64,000 nt of DNA, taken from Candidatus Leptofilum proximum (GTDB taxonomy: Bacteria > Chloroflexota > Anaerolineae > Promineifilales > Promineifilaceae). Position numbers and translations under genes: made by a program. Shown in pieces: positions 1 through 8,235 of this stretch (within the stretch, counting starts at the first letter, position 1; every line of letters begins with the position of its first letter). The stretch covers positions 3,472,001-3,536,000 of the forward strand of contig JADJXK010000002.1 of NCBI GenBank assembly GCA_016710325.1, in the 5' to 3' direction. The notes beneath the pieces were generated by a model. That model was given only the letters and a program-made list of their open reading frames with translations, did not search any database and was not told the DNA's origin.

Positions 1-597
1 GGTTACGGCCGCTGTCCGGTCGTCCACCCCCAGCTTGTTGAAAATGTGAATCAGGTGGGTCTTGACCGTGGCCGTGCTGATGTGCAGGCTCTTGCCGATT
101 TGCCGGTTGCTGGCCCCTTTGGCTACCAACTGCAATACTTCAATTTCGCGGGCGCTCAGGTTTTCTTCGGCGGGGGCGCGCATGCGGGTCATCAGGCGGG
201 CGGCCACGGCCGGGGCCAGCACCGATTCGCCGTTGGCCGCGGCGCGAATGGCGCGGTACAGCTCTTCGCGGGGGGTGTCCTTCAGCAGGTAGCCCGTCGC
301 CCCGGCTTCGATGGCCCGCAAAATGTCGGCATCGCTGTCGTAGGTGGTGAGGACGAGGATGTTGGCCGACGGCCGTTTCCCCTTAATTGTCCCAATCGCC
401 GTCACCCCATCCATGCCCGGCATGCGTAAATCCATCAAAATAACGTCCGGCCTATGCTCGGCATCCAGCCGCAGCGCTTCAGAACCATCTGTCGCCGTGG
501 CCACGACGTCAAAATCCGGCTGCCCGGCCAGCATGCCCGCCAGCCCTTCCCGCACCACGGGGTGATCGTCTACCAAAATTAAGCGTATTGTGTCCAT
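1..597 (-). CDS. NarL/FixJ-family response regulator (C-terminus cut by window edge)
   Basis: This is a DNA-binding response regulator and the likely partner of the two histidine kinases just upstream. All 199 codons in the window are open. An N-terminal receiver starts MDTIRLILVDDHPVVREG, with the acidic DD pair, the phospho-acceptor Asp in VILMDLRMPG near residue 54 and the Lys in GYLLKD. A LuxR-type HTH follows (LSAREIEVLQLVAKG, then NRQIGKSLHISTATVKTH). The final few residues lie beyond base 1. The ATG at 597 agrees with the family's N-terminus. It sits 37 bp after the upstream kinase gene, with a perfect palindrome in the gap, and is probably the last gene of the operon. The family is certain; the target genes are inferred to be the adjacent ABC exporter. 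Confidence 0.93.
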   Translation of the reverse strand, partial: MDTIRLILVDDHPVVREGLAGMLAGQPDFDVVATATDGSEALRLDAEHRPDVILMDLRMPGMDGVTAIGTIKGKRPSANILVLTTYDSDADILRAIEAGATGYLLKDTPREELYRAIRAAANGESVLAPAVAARLMTRMRAPAEENLSAREIEVLQLVAKGASNRQIGKSLHISTATVKTHLIHIFNKLGVDDRTAAVT

Positions 598-609
598 TTT
601 GTGTCCCAT

Positions 610-638
610 GTAGAGACGTTGCAATGCAACGTCTCTAC
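610..638. repeat. Perfect 29-bp palindrome between kinase and regulator genes
   Basis: Two 14-base arms, GTAGAGACGTTGCA and its exact complement, surround a single A. The kinase stop codon (635-637) lies inside the right arm. It could form an intercistronic hairpin that tunes the kinase/regulator ratio. It looks like a member of a dispersed repeat family rather than a factor-independent terminator, because no T tract follows. Confidence 0.8.
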
Positions 639-1855
639 GACGAAATCGGTATTGAAACGACCACCGTCGTTCCGCCGTCCGGATCGCTTTCCAGCAGCAG
701 CTCGCCGCCAAACTGGGCCGCGCGCTCGCGCATCGCTTGCAGGCCAAAGCCGCCGCCAAACGGGGAAGGCTTCGCGCCGTTCAGCCCTACGCCGTCATCC
801 TGCACGTCCAGCAGCACCGTGTCGCCCATGTAGGAGAGCGTCACGCTGACGGTTTGCGCCTGGGCGTGCTTGTGAATGTTGGCCAGCGCTTCCTGCGTGG
901 CCCGCAGCAGCGTCACGTCCACGTCGGGATGCAGCGGCAGGGGGGTCCCCGTGGTCTGCATGGTGGCTGGGATGCCGTGCCGCTGGCTCCAGCGCTGCAC
1001 CGTGCGCTCCAGCGCGGCGGGCAGCGAGTCGTTTTCCAATGATTCCGGGCGCAAATCGGCCACGACGCGGCGGGCTTGCTGCAAATTGGCGCGGGCAGTC
1101 TCTTTGGCTTGCTGAACTTGGTGGCTGGCTTCGCCATCGGGCAGGGATTGTTCGGCCGTTTCCAGATGCATGATGATGCTGATAAACCCTTGCGCCAGCG
1201 TGTCATGGATTTCGTGGGCCAGGCGCTGCCGTTCAGCCAGGATGCCTGCTTTGCGTTCCGCCTCGGCCAGCTCCGCCTGGGTGGCTTGCAGCTGATGCAG
1301 CAGCTCGCGCCGCTCCTCGCTTTTGCGGATGATGGCGTGAATCCAGGCGCCCAGCACCACGCTGGCCACGCCCATCAGCAGGTAGATCAGACCAAGCTGC
1401 CAGGAAAAGGCATCGCCAGAGCTAATCGTCTGGTTGTAGGCCATCAGGCCAGCCACCGCGAGTGCCCCGGCTGCGGCATAGCGCAGCGGCAGCATGAAGT
1501 AAATCTGGCTGAAAAGGCCAAACAGCACCAGGTAATAAACGGGACTGATGCGCACCAGGAAAAACCAGGCGGCGATGACAAAAACGATGTAAGGCAGGCT
1601 AACGCGCAGCGGAACACGGCCGAATTCAGTCCGGTAAGCCATCCACTGCACAACCAGGTGAGCGCCAATCATGAGCAGGCACAGGATGAGACCCAGGCGG
1701 CGCTGATCAGGGGTTTGCTCACTGATCTGCCAGCCAAGCGCGGCCGACGCACCGACGGCCAGCACAAATAAGGCCGACCACAACAGCTGAAACCGCCGCC
1801 AAAAGTGGCTGTTCTGCTCCCCATCGGTTCGAATTCTGGCCAAAAGTTCGCTCAT
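635..1855 (-). CDS. Membrane sensor histidine kinase (HisKA_3/NarL type)
   Basis: Autophosphorylating sensor kinase of 406 aa. The first half holds about five or six hydrophobic segments (roughly residues 20-165) with no large extracytoplasmic domain, which suggests sensing within or at the membrane. A short coiled region (RRELLHQLQATQAELAEAE) leads to the HisKA_3 dimerisation/phosphoacceptor motif QRLAHEIHDTLAQG, with its His near residue 215. A C-terminal HATPase_c domain follows (DVQDDGVGL; GFGLQAMRERAAQFGG). Its start codon overlaps the stop of the preceding kinase gene (ATGA), so the two are translationally coupled. The stop codon falls in the palindrome that follows. The signal is unknown. 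Confidence 0.93.
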   Translation of the reverse strand: MSELLARIRTDGEQNSHFWRRFQLLWSALFVLAVGASAALGWQISEQTPDQRRLGLILCLLMIGAHLVVQWMAYRTEFGRVPLRVSLPYIVFVIAAWFFLVRISPVYYLVLFGLFSQIYFMLPLRYAAAGALAVAGLMAYNQTISSGDAFSWQLGLIYLLMGVASVVLGAWIHAIIRKSEERRELLHQLQATQAELAEAERKAGILAERQRLAHEIHDTLAQGFISIIMHLETAEQSLPDGEASHQVQQAKETARANLQQARRVVADLRPESLENDSLPAALERTVQRWSQRHGIPATMQTTGTPLPLHPDVDVTLLRATQEALANIHKHAQAQTVSVTLSYMGDTVLLDVQDDGVGLNGAKPSPFGGGFGLQAMRERAAQFGGELLLESDPDGGTTVVVSIPISS

Positions 1856-3513
1856 CAGCTTGTCGCTCCACTTTCTAGGGGCAGGGAAATCGAAAGCGTG
1901 GTGCCCTCGCCCGGCTCACTCTCGACAAACAATTCGCCGCCCAGCTGGGCCACACGCTCGCGCATGGCTACCAGGCCAAAACCGCCGCTGGTGAGTCCAT
2001 CTGGTGTGGCCGCCTGCTGCGCCAAACCCCGGCCGTTGTCTTCCACGTCCAAAATAACGGTGTCGCCCAGGTAAGAGAGGGTAACGCAGGTGGTGGTCGC
2101 CTGGGCGTGTTTGCGAATGTTGGCCAGTGCCTCCTGGCTGCTGCGCAGCAAGGTGACTTCCACCTGGGGATGCAGCGGCCGAATTTCACCCGTCACCTTA
2201 AATTCTGCGTCTACGCCGCTGTGGGCCGCCCACTGGGCCACGACGCGGGCGATGGCCTGGTCAAACGGCGTGCTTTCCAGCAGTTCCGGGCGCAAATCGT
2301 CCACCACGCGGCGGGCCTGGGCCAGGCTGTCGCGGGCCGTTGTACGTGCCTGGTCCATGTGCCGCCGGGTGACGGCCGTATCGGTGGGCAGTGCCTGTTC
2401 GGCCGCTTCCAGGTGCATGACGATGCTGGTAAACCCCTGGGCCAGGGTGTCGTGGATTTCCCGGGCCAGGCGCTGCCGTTCGCGGAGCACGGCCGTTTCC
2501 TGCGCCTGCGCCACCAACCGTAGATTATCCAAAACCAGGGCCACCTGAGCGGCCATCGTCACAAAATTTTGCTCGCTGCCGCGCGACAGGCCGCCGCTGG
2601 CAGGCGAGGTGACGGTGAGCAGCCCCACCCAACTGCCGGTGGGCGTCACCAGCGGAATAAGCAGGCCGGAGCGCGCCCCGAGCGTTTCCCAGCTTTGCTT
2701 TTCGGCGGCGGGCAGATCGATGGCTTTGATGGGCAGGCTGGTTTCCGGCGAGAGGCGGTTGAGCGATCCGGTGGTATCGGCGGTGAGCTGGAGGCCGGGC
2801 TGCCAGCTTTCGCTCTGTTTGGTGGTCCAGGCGGCGAGCAGGGAAACGGCCGTCGGCCGCCCGCCGTCCCCTTGCAGCAAAATTTCCCACAGGCCGATCT
2901 GGCTCACGTTGGCCGTGGCCAGGTGCGTGCCGATGGCGTTGACGATGGCCTGCGGTGTGAGCGCCCGGGCAATGGCCTGGCTGGCGCGGTAGAGCCGCTG
3001 CTGCCCGGCCAGGGCCGTCTGGCTGCGCCGCGCCCCAAGCCAGCCCGCCAGCATCGGCGCGGGCAAGAAGGTGAACAGGGTGGTGTCCAGCAAGATCTCG
3101 CGCGGAATCCCGGCAAAAAAGGCGACCTGCAGCGCGGCCCCCAGCCCGCTCACCGCGCCGATGAGCAGACCGTACCAGGAAACGGCCGTTCCCTGCCGTT
3201 TGCATACGAGATAAGCAATCCAGATGGTTGTGAGAAACTGTACCGGGGGTGAGAGGTAGGTTCCAATCAGTGCCGCCCCTTCAGCGACGGCATCGGCCGT
3301 GGCTTGCGGCGATTGCAGCTCCACGGAGAGGATGGAGGCGTAAATGGAGATGACGGTGCCGACAATAATGATGTTGATAAACCCCACGGCCAGGCCGGGG
3401 AAAACCACCCAGGTCCACTTCACATCGGGCAGCTCGGCCAGCCACGTTTTGAGGCGGTGGCTGAGAGGGGATGGTGGGGTGGAAACGGCCGTTGGCTCGG
3501 TCATGATGTGCAT
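1855..3513 (-). CDS. GAF-domain sensor histidine kinase (HisKA_3 type)
   Basis: Second NarL-type kinase of the operon, 552 aa. After a Pro/Thr-rich start come four or five membrane segments (about residues 35-165). Next is a GAF-like module (about 180-335, with QIGLWEILLQGDGG and GLLIPLVTPTGSWVGLLTV), then the phosphoacceptor motif QRLAREIHDTLAQG and a HATPase_c domain (DVEDNGRGL; GFGLVAMRERVAQLGGEL). The C-terminal 200 residues closely resemble the next kinase, so the pair probably arose by duplication followed by a change of input domain. The family is secure. The start is less so: an in-frame ATG lies three codons further in and neither has an obvious Shine-Dalgarno sequence. Confidence 0.92.
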   Translation of the reverse strand: MHIMTEPTAVSTPPSPLSHRLKTWLAELPDVKWTWVVFPGLAVGFINIIIVGTVISIYASILSVELQSPQATADAVAEGAALIGTYLSPPVQFLTTIWIAYLVCKRQGTAVSWYGLLIGAVSGLGAALQVAFFAGIPREILLDTTLFTFLPAPMLAGWLGARRSQTALAGQQRLYRASQAIARALTPQAIVNAIGTHLATANVSQIGLWEILLQGDGGRPTAVSLLAAWTTKQSESWQPGLQLTADTTGSLNRLSPETSLPIKAIDLPAAEKQSWETLGARSGLLIPLVTPTGSWVGLLTVTSPASGGLSRGSEQNFVTMAAQVALVLDNLRLVAQAQETAVLRERQRLAREIHDTLAQGFTSIVMHLEAAEQALPTDTAVTRRHMDQARTTARDSLAQARRVVDDLRPELLESTPFDQAIARVVAQWAAHSGVDAEFKVTGEIRPLHPQVEVTLLRSSQEALANIRKHAQATTTCVTLSYLGDTVILDVEDNGRGLAQQAATPDGLTSGGFGLVAMRERVAQLGGELFVESEPGEGTTLSISLPLESGATS

Positions 3514-3531
3514 GATTATAACCTAACTTTT

Positions 3532-3615
3532 TACCCTCACCCCAGCCCTCTCCCTACGAGGGAGAGGGAGCAAAAATTCCCTCCCCCTGTCAGGGGGAGG
3601 GTTAGGGTGGGGGTT
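3532..3615. repeat. Dispersed CCCTCACCCC / GGGAGAGGG inverted repeat
   Basis: The block has a CCCTCTCCCT...AGGGAGAGGG hairpin nested with CCCTCCCCC...GGGGGAGGG and an outer ACCCTCACCCC...GGGTGGGGGT pair. It fills the gap between the permease and kinase genes. A clear relative lies at 33553-33620 inside a coding sequence. Confidence 0.8.
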
Positions 3616-3616
3616 C

Positions 3617-4354
3617 TTACTCCCAGCGGAATGTCCGTACCGAAACCGCGGTGGCCACCAGGGTCATGCCGATGATGACGGCGATGGGCGTGAAGTTCCA
3701 GGTGTTGCTGTACCAGACGTCCTTCAGCAAATCTACCACGTGAGTCAAGGGCAGGAAGTTGCCGACGGTGACCAGGTTGTCAGGCAGAATTTCGCGCGGC
3801 AGGCCAGCGCCGGACAGGAACAACATCGGATAGAGCAGGGCCATGCCAACGGCCGTTGCCGTATTCGCATTGGGCAAGACGCTGGCCAGCAAGAAACCAA
3901 CCGCCAGGAAGCCGATGTTGCCCAACAAGAAGGCCAGCACGATAGCCGGGATGTTTTCCGGCAGCACCATGTCGTAGGCCAGCACACCGGCGATGATTAA
4001 AACGGCCGCACCAATCACCGAAATCATTGTGTGCACAATGATGCGAGCGCCCAGCAGCGTGAGCGGCCGCAGCGGCGTGGCCCGGTAACGGCGCAGCACG
4101 CCCAGTTCGCGGTAGGTGGCCAGGCCGATGGGCAGGCTCATCAAGCCCGTGGTGGCAATCACCATGGCGATGTAGCCAGGCACGGAGTTGTCCACGCTGC
4201 CCCGGCCGCCCAAAAATTCGGAAGGCTCGTTGCCGTAAATGCTGCCAAACAGAAACAGAATCAATACCGGGAACACCAGCGTGAAGAAAGTGGCAATCGG
4301 TTCCCGCAGGGCGAGTTTAAATTCAACCCAGGTCATTTTTTGTAAAGCGTTCAT
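3617..4354 (-). CDS. ABC-2 type transporter permease (DrrB-like)
   Basis: Membrane half of an exporter, 245 aa with six predicted transmembrane segments. The N-terminus (MNALQKMTWVEFKLALREPIATFFTLVFPVLILFLFG) is typical of the ABC2_membrane family, as is the late motif FLSGAGLPREILPDNL before a final membrane helix. It follows its ATPase gene (4429-5337) on the same strand, and the kinase genes come next, as in BceRS/LiaRS-like drug or lipid-stress modules. The substrate cannot be read from the sequence; antibiotics or lipids are usual for the family. It ends KTVRTFRWE-like, close to a dispersed repeat. Confidence 0.93.
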   Translation of the reverse strand: MNALQKMTWVEFKLALREPIATFFTLVFPVLILFLFGSIYGNEPSEFLGGRGSVDNSVPGYIAMVIATTGLMSLPIGLATYRELGVLRRYRATPLRPLTLLGARIIVHTMISVIGAAVLIIAGVLAYDMVLPENIPAIVLAFLLGNIGFLAVGFLLASVLPNANTATAVGMALLYPMLFLSGAGLPREILPDNLVTVGNFLPLTHVVDLLKDVWYSNTWNFTPIAVIIGMTLVATAVSVRTFRWE

Positions 4355-4371
4355 TGTTTTTTCCTTTTGCT

Positions 4372-4423
4372 GTAGCCGCGGATTCCAATCCGCGTTTCCT
4401 TCGCGGAAAGAATCCGCGGCTAC
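4372..4423. repeat. GTAGCCGCGGATT inverted repeat
   Basis: Arms GTAGCCGCGGATT (4372-4384) and AATCCGCGGCTAC (4411-4423) flank a smaller internal hairpin (CGCGtttccttCGCG). It occupies the gap between the ATPase and permease genes. Transcribed on the minus strand, it would fold between two cistrons of one operon. Confidence 0.75.
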
Positions 4424-4428
4424 TTTAA

Positions 4429-5337
4429 TTAATTGCGGATGCTACGGCCGGTGAGGGCCAGGAATACATCTTCCAGGTTGGCCTGCTCCACGCGCAGGTC
4501 GGTGGGGGTGACGTTGTGTTCGGCCAGGGCGGTGGCCACGTGGGCCAGCAGCGCGCCGTTGCCCTGCACAATCACCTGCTTGCCACGCTGCTCCACCTCG
4601 GTGACCCCGTCTACGCGGCGCAGCAGCTCTGGATCGTAGCCATTGTAGTTGGTAAAGCGGACGCGCGTTTCAGCCTGCAAGTTTTGGATCAAGGCATCAG
4701 GCGTATCCAGCGCCACCACATTGCCCTGATCGATGATGGCGATGCGGTCGGCCAGCTCTTCAGCTTCGTCCATGAAGTGCGTCACCAGGACAACGGTTTT
4801 GCCCTGGTCGCGAATGGCGCGGACGGCGTCCCAAGTGGCGCGGCGCGCCTGTGGGTCCAGCCCGGTGGTCAGCTCATCCAGGAACACCAGCTCCGGGTCA
4901 TTAAGCAAAGCCAGGGCGATGAAGAGCCGCTGTTTTTGTCCGCCAGACAGGTTCTTGAAGTTGGTGCTGCGCTTGTCGGCCAGGCCCCAGTCGTCCAGCA
5001 GCTTTTCCCAGGGGACGGTTTTGTTGTAGAAGGCGCTGTAGAGATTGAGCGCTTCCCACACTTTGAGCCGATCCGGCAGGGCTGCCTGCTGCAGCTGGAT
5101 GCCGATGCGTTGGCGCAGGGCCTGCTCATCTTTTTGCGGGTTCATGCCCAGCACGCGGATGGTGCCCTGGTCTGGCTGGCGCAAGCCCATGATCGATTCA
5201 ACGGTGGTGCTTTTGCCCGCCCCGTTGGGGCCGACGATGGTAAAGATTTCGCCCTGCTGCACGTTGAAAGAGATGTTGTTGACGGCGACGGTGGCACCGT
5301 ATTGTTTGCGTAAGTTCTGTACTTCAATAATGTTCAT
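4429..5337 (-). CDS. ABC transporter ATP-binding protein (DrrA-like)
   Basis: Nucleotide-binding subunit for the permease that follows, 302 aa. It shows Walker A GPNGAGKST (about residues 38-46), the Q-loop region, the signature LSGGQKQR, Walker B LVFLDE and the H-loop LVTHFMDEAEEL. The D-loop reads DELTTGLD, where most relatives have DEPTTGLD, a small but visible deviation. The C-terminal 80 residues (TRVRFTNYNGYDPELLRRVDGVTEVE...) form the extra domain common in DrrA/NodI/CcmA-like exporters. Start ATG 5337 precedes MNIIEVQNLRKQYGA, the standard N-terminus. Confidence 0.95.
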   Translation of the reverse strand: MNIIEVQNLRKQYGATVAVNNISFNVQQGEIFTIVGPNGAGKSTTVESIMGLRQPDQGTIRVLGMNPQKDEQALRQRIGIQLQQAALPDRLKVWEALNLYSAFYNKTVPWEKLLDDWGLADKRSTNFKNLSGGQKQRLFIALALLNDPELVFLDELTTGLDPQARRATWDAVRAIRDQGKTVVLVTHFMDEAEELADRIAIIDQGNVVALDTPDALIQNLQAETRVRFTNYNGYDPELLRRVDGVTEVEQRGKQVIVQGNGALLAHVATALAEHNVTPTDLRVEQANLEDVFLALTGRSIRN

Positions 5338-5349
5338 GATTTACCTCAA

Positions 5350-5421
5350 ATCTTTACCGCGAAGAACGCAAAGGTCGCAAAGTTTTTTAGAATCTTGGCG
5401 CTCTTGGCATTCTTGGCGGTT
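5350..5421. repeat. Dispersed CGCAAAG / CTTGGCG low-complexity repeat
   Basis: The run (CCGCGAAGAACGCAAAGGTCG...) carries the short-period CGCAAAG wording also seen at 22030-22088 and 58978-59042. Here it lies between the small membrane protein gene and the ATPase gene. Confidence 0.65.
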
Positions 5422-5423
5422 CA

Positions 5424-5795
5424 TTAGGACCGGCAGCCCAGGTATATGGCCAGGCCGCTGATGATGAGGCCGATGGGCCAGATCATGCTCCAGGTGATAG
5501 CCTCGAAGAGAAAGACGGCCGCTCCGGCCAGAATGGCCACGATGACGATGAGGTTGCCAGTGCTTTGGGGGGTGAGACGGCCGTTTGCCTGATAATCCTG
5601 GTAAAGGTTCTGGGCAAACATACTGACCGGGATGAGCATGAACAGCGCCCACCAGTTGCGCAATTCAAAGCCAGTGATGTTGCCGATAATCAGAGCCGCA
5701 CCCGCGACGATGAAGACGACGGCCATCACAATGCTGCCGTTCTGTTCTTGACTACCTTTTTCTAGTTCTTTCAAATCATCGAAATTGTTGTTCAT
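5424..5795 (-). CDS. Small LiaF/LiaI-like membrane protein
   Basis: A 123-aa protein of four hydrophobic segments after a charged 20-residue head (MNNNFDDLKELEKGSQEQNG). The segments are IVMAVVFIVAGAALIIG, WWALFMLIPVSMFAQ, LIVIVAILAGAAVFLF and IWPIGLIISGLAIYL. Order and length recall the N-terminal membrane part of LiaF/LiaI-type proteins, which accompany LiaRS-like kinases and ABC exporters. Being first in this operon fits a role in cell-envelope sensing or inhibition of the kinases. No catalytic residues are evident. The assignment rests mainly on topology and context. Confidence 0.75.
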   Translation of the reverse strand: MNNNFDDLKELEKGSQEQNGSIVMAVVFIVAGAALIIGNITGFELRNWWALFMLIPVSMFAQNLYQDYQANGRLTPQSTGNLIVIVAILAGAAVFLFEAITWSMIWPIGLIISGLAIYLGCRS

Positions 5796-6009
5796 GTTTT
5801 AATCCACTCCTTGGTGTAAACCGCGCCTAGTCTTCTGGTTTTCTAAAAGCTAGTGGCAATTTACGTCGCGCTTGTTACCGAATATGGCCACATCTTAAAC
5901 GCCAGGCGCGTTTACGTAACCCATCGGTAGATGGAAATTACACCTCACGAGTGGTGGATTGTGGAATCAGTGGAAGGGATACGGCCGTATCAACCGATCG
6001 GTTGATTGC

Positions 6010-6068
6010 GGAGATTGGAGATTAGAGATTGGAGACTGAATAATCTCTAATCTCCAGTCTCCAATCTC
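6010..6068. repeat. GGAGATTAGAGATT inverted repeat (family B)
   Basis: Left arm is built of GGAGATT/AGAGATT heptamers and the right arm of the complement AATCTCTAATCTCC. The loop is short (gaataa). The same wording recurs at 13776-13834. It abuts the rsgA stop codon and may act as a transcript-end hairpin for rsgA. Confidence 0.8.
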
Positions 6069-7019
6069 CTAGTAGTTCTCTTCGTCGAGCGCTTCGTGCT
6101 CTTCGCGGAGGCGGAGGTAGCTTTGGTAGCGGGCGGGGTGGATACGGCCGTCTTGCACCGCCGCCTTCACCGCACAGCCCGGCTCGTGCCGGTGGCTGCA
6201 ATCGCTGAACTGGCACTGCTCCACCAATGGGCCAATCTCGCGGAAGTAGGCATCCAGCTCGTACGGCTCCAGGTCAAACAGGGCCAGGCCGCGAATGCCG
6301 GGCGTGTCGGCGACGTAACCCCCTTCGTCCAGCGGGAACAGTTCCGCATAGCGCGTGGTGTGCAGCCCTTTGCCGGTCGCCTGGCTCACCTGGTTCACCT
6401 TCAGCCCCAGGCCGGGCTGGATGGCGTTGAGCAGGCTGGACTTGCCCACGCCAGAGGACCCGGCCAGCACAGAAATTTTGTCGTGCAGCAGTTCCTTCAG
6501 TTCGGCGATGCCTTCACCGGTTTTGACGCTGGTATGGAGGACCGGGTAGCCGATGTCGGCATACATTTGGAACTGCTCCTGGACTTTGCGGTTTTTGTCC
6601 AGGTCGATCTTGTTGAGGCAGATGACGGCGGGCAGTTCGTTCATTTCCGCCACCACCAGGAAGCGGTCCAGCTTGCGCAGGTTGGAGGTGGGATCTTTGA
6701 CGGCGAAGACAAAAATGACCTGGTCCAGGTTGGCCACCAGCACCTGCTCCTGGTCGGCGGACATTTTGCGGGTGGGTGCGGCCGTGGGGCGGCTGCGCGA
6801 CAGCACCGATTTGCGCGGTGCGACAGCTTCCACCGTGCCGGTGCCGTCAGGATTCAGCGCAACGGTGACCCAATCTCCGGCAGCGACAAGGGTGGTGCTT
6901 TGCCACTCCTGCTTCAGCCGCCCGGCAATCTGGGCCACAACCGGTTCACGCCCTTCAACGGCCACGGTGTGAAAACCGCTGATTGTTTTGATGACCCGTC
7001 CTTCCAGTTTTTCTGCCAT
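6069..7019 (-). CDS. rsgA: Ribosome small-subunit-dependent GTPase A
   Basis: Circularly permuted GTPase that helps mature the 30S ribosomal subunit. An N-terminal OB fold (GRVIKTISGFHTVAVEG) precedes the G4 motif NKIDL, then the Walker/P-loop GSSGVGKSSLLN and the G3-type motif DTPG, in the permuted order that defines the family. The C-terminal zinc knuckle reads C-x4-C-x-H-x5-C (QCQFSDCSHRHEPGC). I chose the ATG at 7019 (MAEKLEGRVIK, 316 aa). An upstream start would add 38 residues that run through a dispersed stem-loop and do not resemble the family. The stop touches repeat family B. Confidence 0.96.
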   Translation of the reverse strand: MAEKLEGRVIKTISGFHTVAVEGREPVVAQIAGRLKQEWQSTTLVAAGDWVTVALNPDGTGTVEAVAPRKSVLSRSRPTAAPTRKMSADQEQVLVANLDQVIFVFAVKDPTSNLRKLDRFLVVAEMNELPAVICLNKIDLDKNRKVQEQFQMYADIGYPVLHTSVKTGEGIAELKELLHDKISVLAGSSGVGKSSLLNAIQPGLGLKVNQVSQATGKGLHTTRYAELFPLDEGGYVADTPGIRGLALFDLEPYELDAYFREIGPLVEQCQFSDCSHRHEPGCAVKAAVQDGRIHPARYQSYLRLREEHEALDEENY

Positions 7020-7057
7020 GCCGGGAATTATAGCGCACGGTGAAATACGGCCGCTAA

Positions 7058-7090
7058 ATTTCCCCGGAAACTTTGAGTTTCCGGGGAAAT
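7058..7090. repeat. TTTCCCCGGAAACT palindrome (family K)
   Basis: Arms ATTTCCCCGGAAACT and AGTTTCCGGGGAAAT flank TTG, just upstream of rsgA. A looser relative with arms TTTTCCCGGAA and TTTCCGGGAAAA lies at 9128-9183, upstream of the EamA transporter. Both may be 5'-leader hairpins. Confidence 0.75.
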
Positions 7091-7213
7091 GCCGTGATGA
7101 GTTGTTGCTGAAAATTAGCCTACGGTTGGACAATGGTGGCTGGTTTGGACGGCGATTTGCTTTAGGATCGCCCCGTTGTACTTGCTTTCCAAATCCACAT
7201 GGAGGTTGGACAG

Positions 7214-8146
7214 ATGCGAAAATGGGTTCTGTTTGTCTTACTGATCTTACTGATGGCTTGCCGGGAGGATGCGCCTGCGGTGGTTGAAACGGCCGTTCCC
7301 CCTACCAACTCGGCAACGGCCGTATCCACCCTTACCCCAACCAATTTACCTGCTCCTGCCGTTGAAGAAAGTGTTGTGGCAAATACGGCCGTCCCGCCCA
7401 CCGCTACGTCCACACCGGACGATCCCAATTCCCTGAACAGCATCATCGAGCAGGTAGAAAAACTGGAAGCCGCCTACCTGGCAGCGTTCCCGCCTGAGGC
7501 TGGCTGGCTTTACTACACGCTAGAAAGCTATGATTCAATCAACAGCGAGGGGGAACTGGTCACTTACCGGGGGCTGGCCGATACGTGGATTCTGGAAATC
7601 TGGACGGAAGTTAGCCCGGAAGATACCATATCGCGCCAGGTGATGCTGGTGTACGACACAGAGGGCGGGCTTTGGGAGCGCAGCGCCCTTGTTGAAGACA
7701 CAAGTGTGCGGGTGCTGCCGGAACAAACGGTAGATGGCTGGGTGATTGCTCTCGATGAGCCGCTGCTTTTTCGAACACCTCACCAGGATTTAATCCCCAT
7801 TTTACGCGAAATTGAAAGAGGTTTGTTTTACGAGCACACCATCACTGCCTGGGAGGAGGACGGCCGTTACCACCTCCAAATTGACACGCTTTACAATTCC
7901 CCCATACTCGCTGAAGAGAATACAACCGGCCAATCGCTCAATGGTGGCAAAATGCACTTTGTTTTCGACATGGAAACTGGTGAACTGCGGCAGCAGCAAA
8001 ACTGGACGGTGAATGGCGCAGGAGAAGAAACGCTGCATAGCGACGCAAAATGGTCGGGAACGGCCGTTGTCGCCGAACTCCCACCCCTTGCCGCCCAAAC
8101 CCTGGTTGACGCCACTGATTTGCTGGCCCAAACGCAAAATCCGTAA
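7214..8146 (+). CDS. Secreted lipoprotein of unknown function
   Basis: The 310-aa product starts MRKWVLFVLLILLMAC, a signal peptide with a lipobox (LMAC), so it should be lipid-anchored outside the membrane. A Thr/Pro/Val-rich linker of about 50 residues follows, with three ACGGCCGT copies read as TAV or ETAV. The folded part (about residues 75-305) contains alternating beta-rich stretches, such as TWILEIWTEVSPEDTISRQVMLVYD and MHFVFDMETGELRQQQNW. Its layout resembles LppX/LolA-like lipid-carrier folds, but that is only a guess. The start at 7214 is set by GGAGG nine bases upstream. It is a single gene facing rsgA divergently. I do not recognise a family. Confidence 0.8.
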   Translation: MRKWVLFVLLILLMACREDAPAVVETAVPPTNSATAVSTLTPTNLPAPAVEESVVANTAVPPTATSTPDDPNSLNSIIEQVEKLEAAYLAAFPPEAGWLYYTLESYDSINSEGELVTYRGLADTWILEIWTEVSPEDTISRQVMLVYDTEGGLWERSALVEDTSVRVLPEQTVDGWVIALDEPLLFRTPHQDLIPILREIERGLFYEHTITAWEEDGRYHLQIDTLYNSPILAEENTTGQSLNGGKMHFVFDMETGELRQQQNWTVNGAGEETLHSDAKWSGTAVVAELPPLAAQTLVDATDLLAQTQNP

Positions 8147-8233
8147 ACGGTGAACAGTGATCGGTAAGCGGTAGGGCTTGCCGGTTAGGCATTCAATTTT
8201 ACCGATTACCGCTAACGGATTACCGTTTACCGT
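8144..8233. repeat. CGGTAAACGG / CCGTTTACCG inverted repeat (family C)
   Basis: Left arm is built of CGGTAA/CGGTGA hexamers and the right arm of TTACCG hexamers. It begins at the stop codon of the lipoprotein gene and reaches the stop of the convergent EamA gene, so it may serve as a shared 3'-end structure. Relatives lie at 11928-11966 and 56278-56315. Confidence 0.8.
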
Positions 8234-8235
8234 CC

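Noticed and set aside
7020..7133. Longer rsgA N-terminus
   Set aside because: It would translate a stem-loop repeat and matches no OB-fold start.
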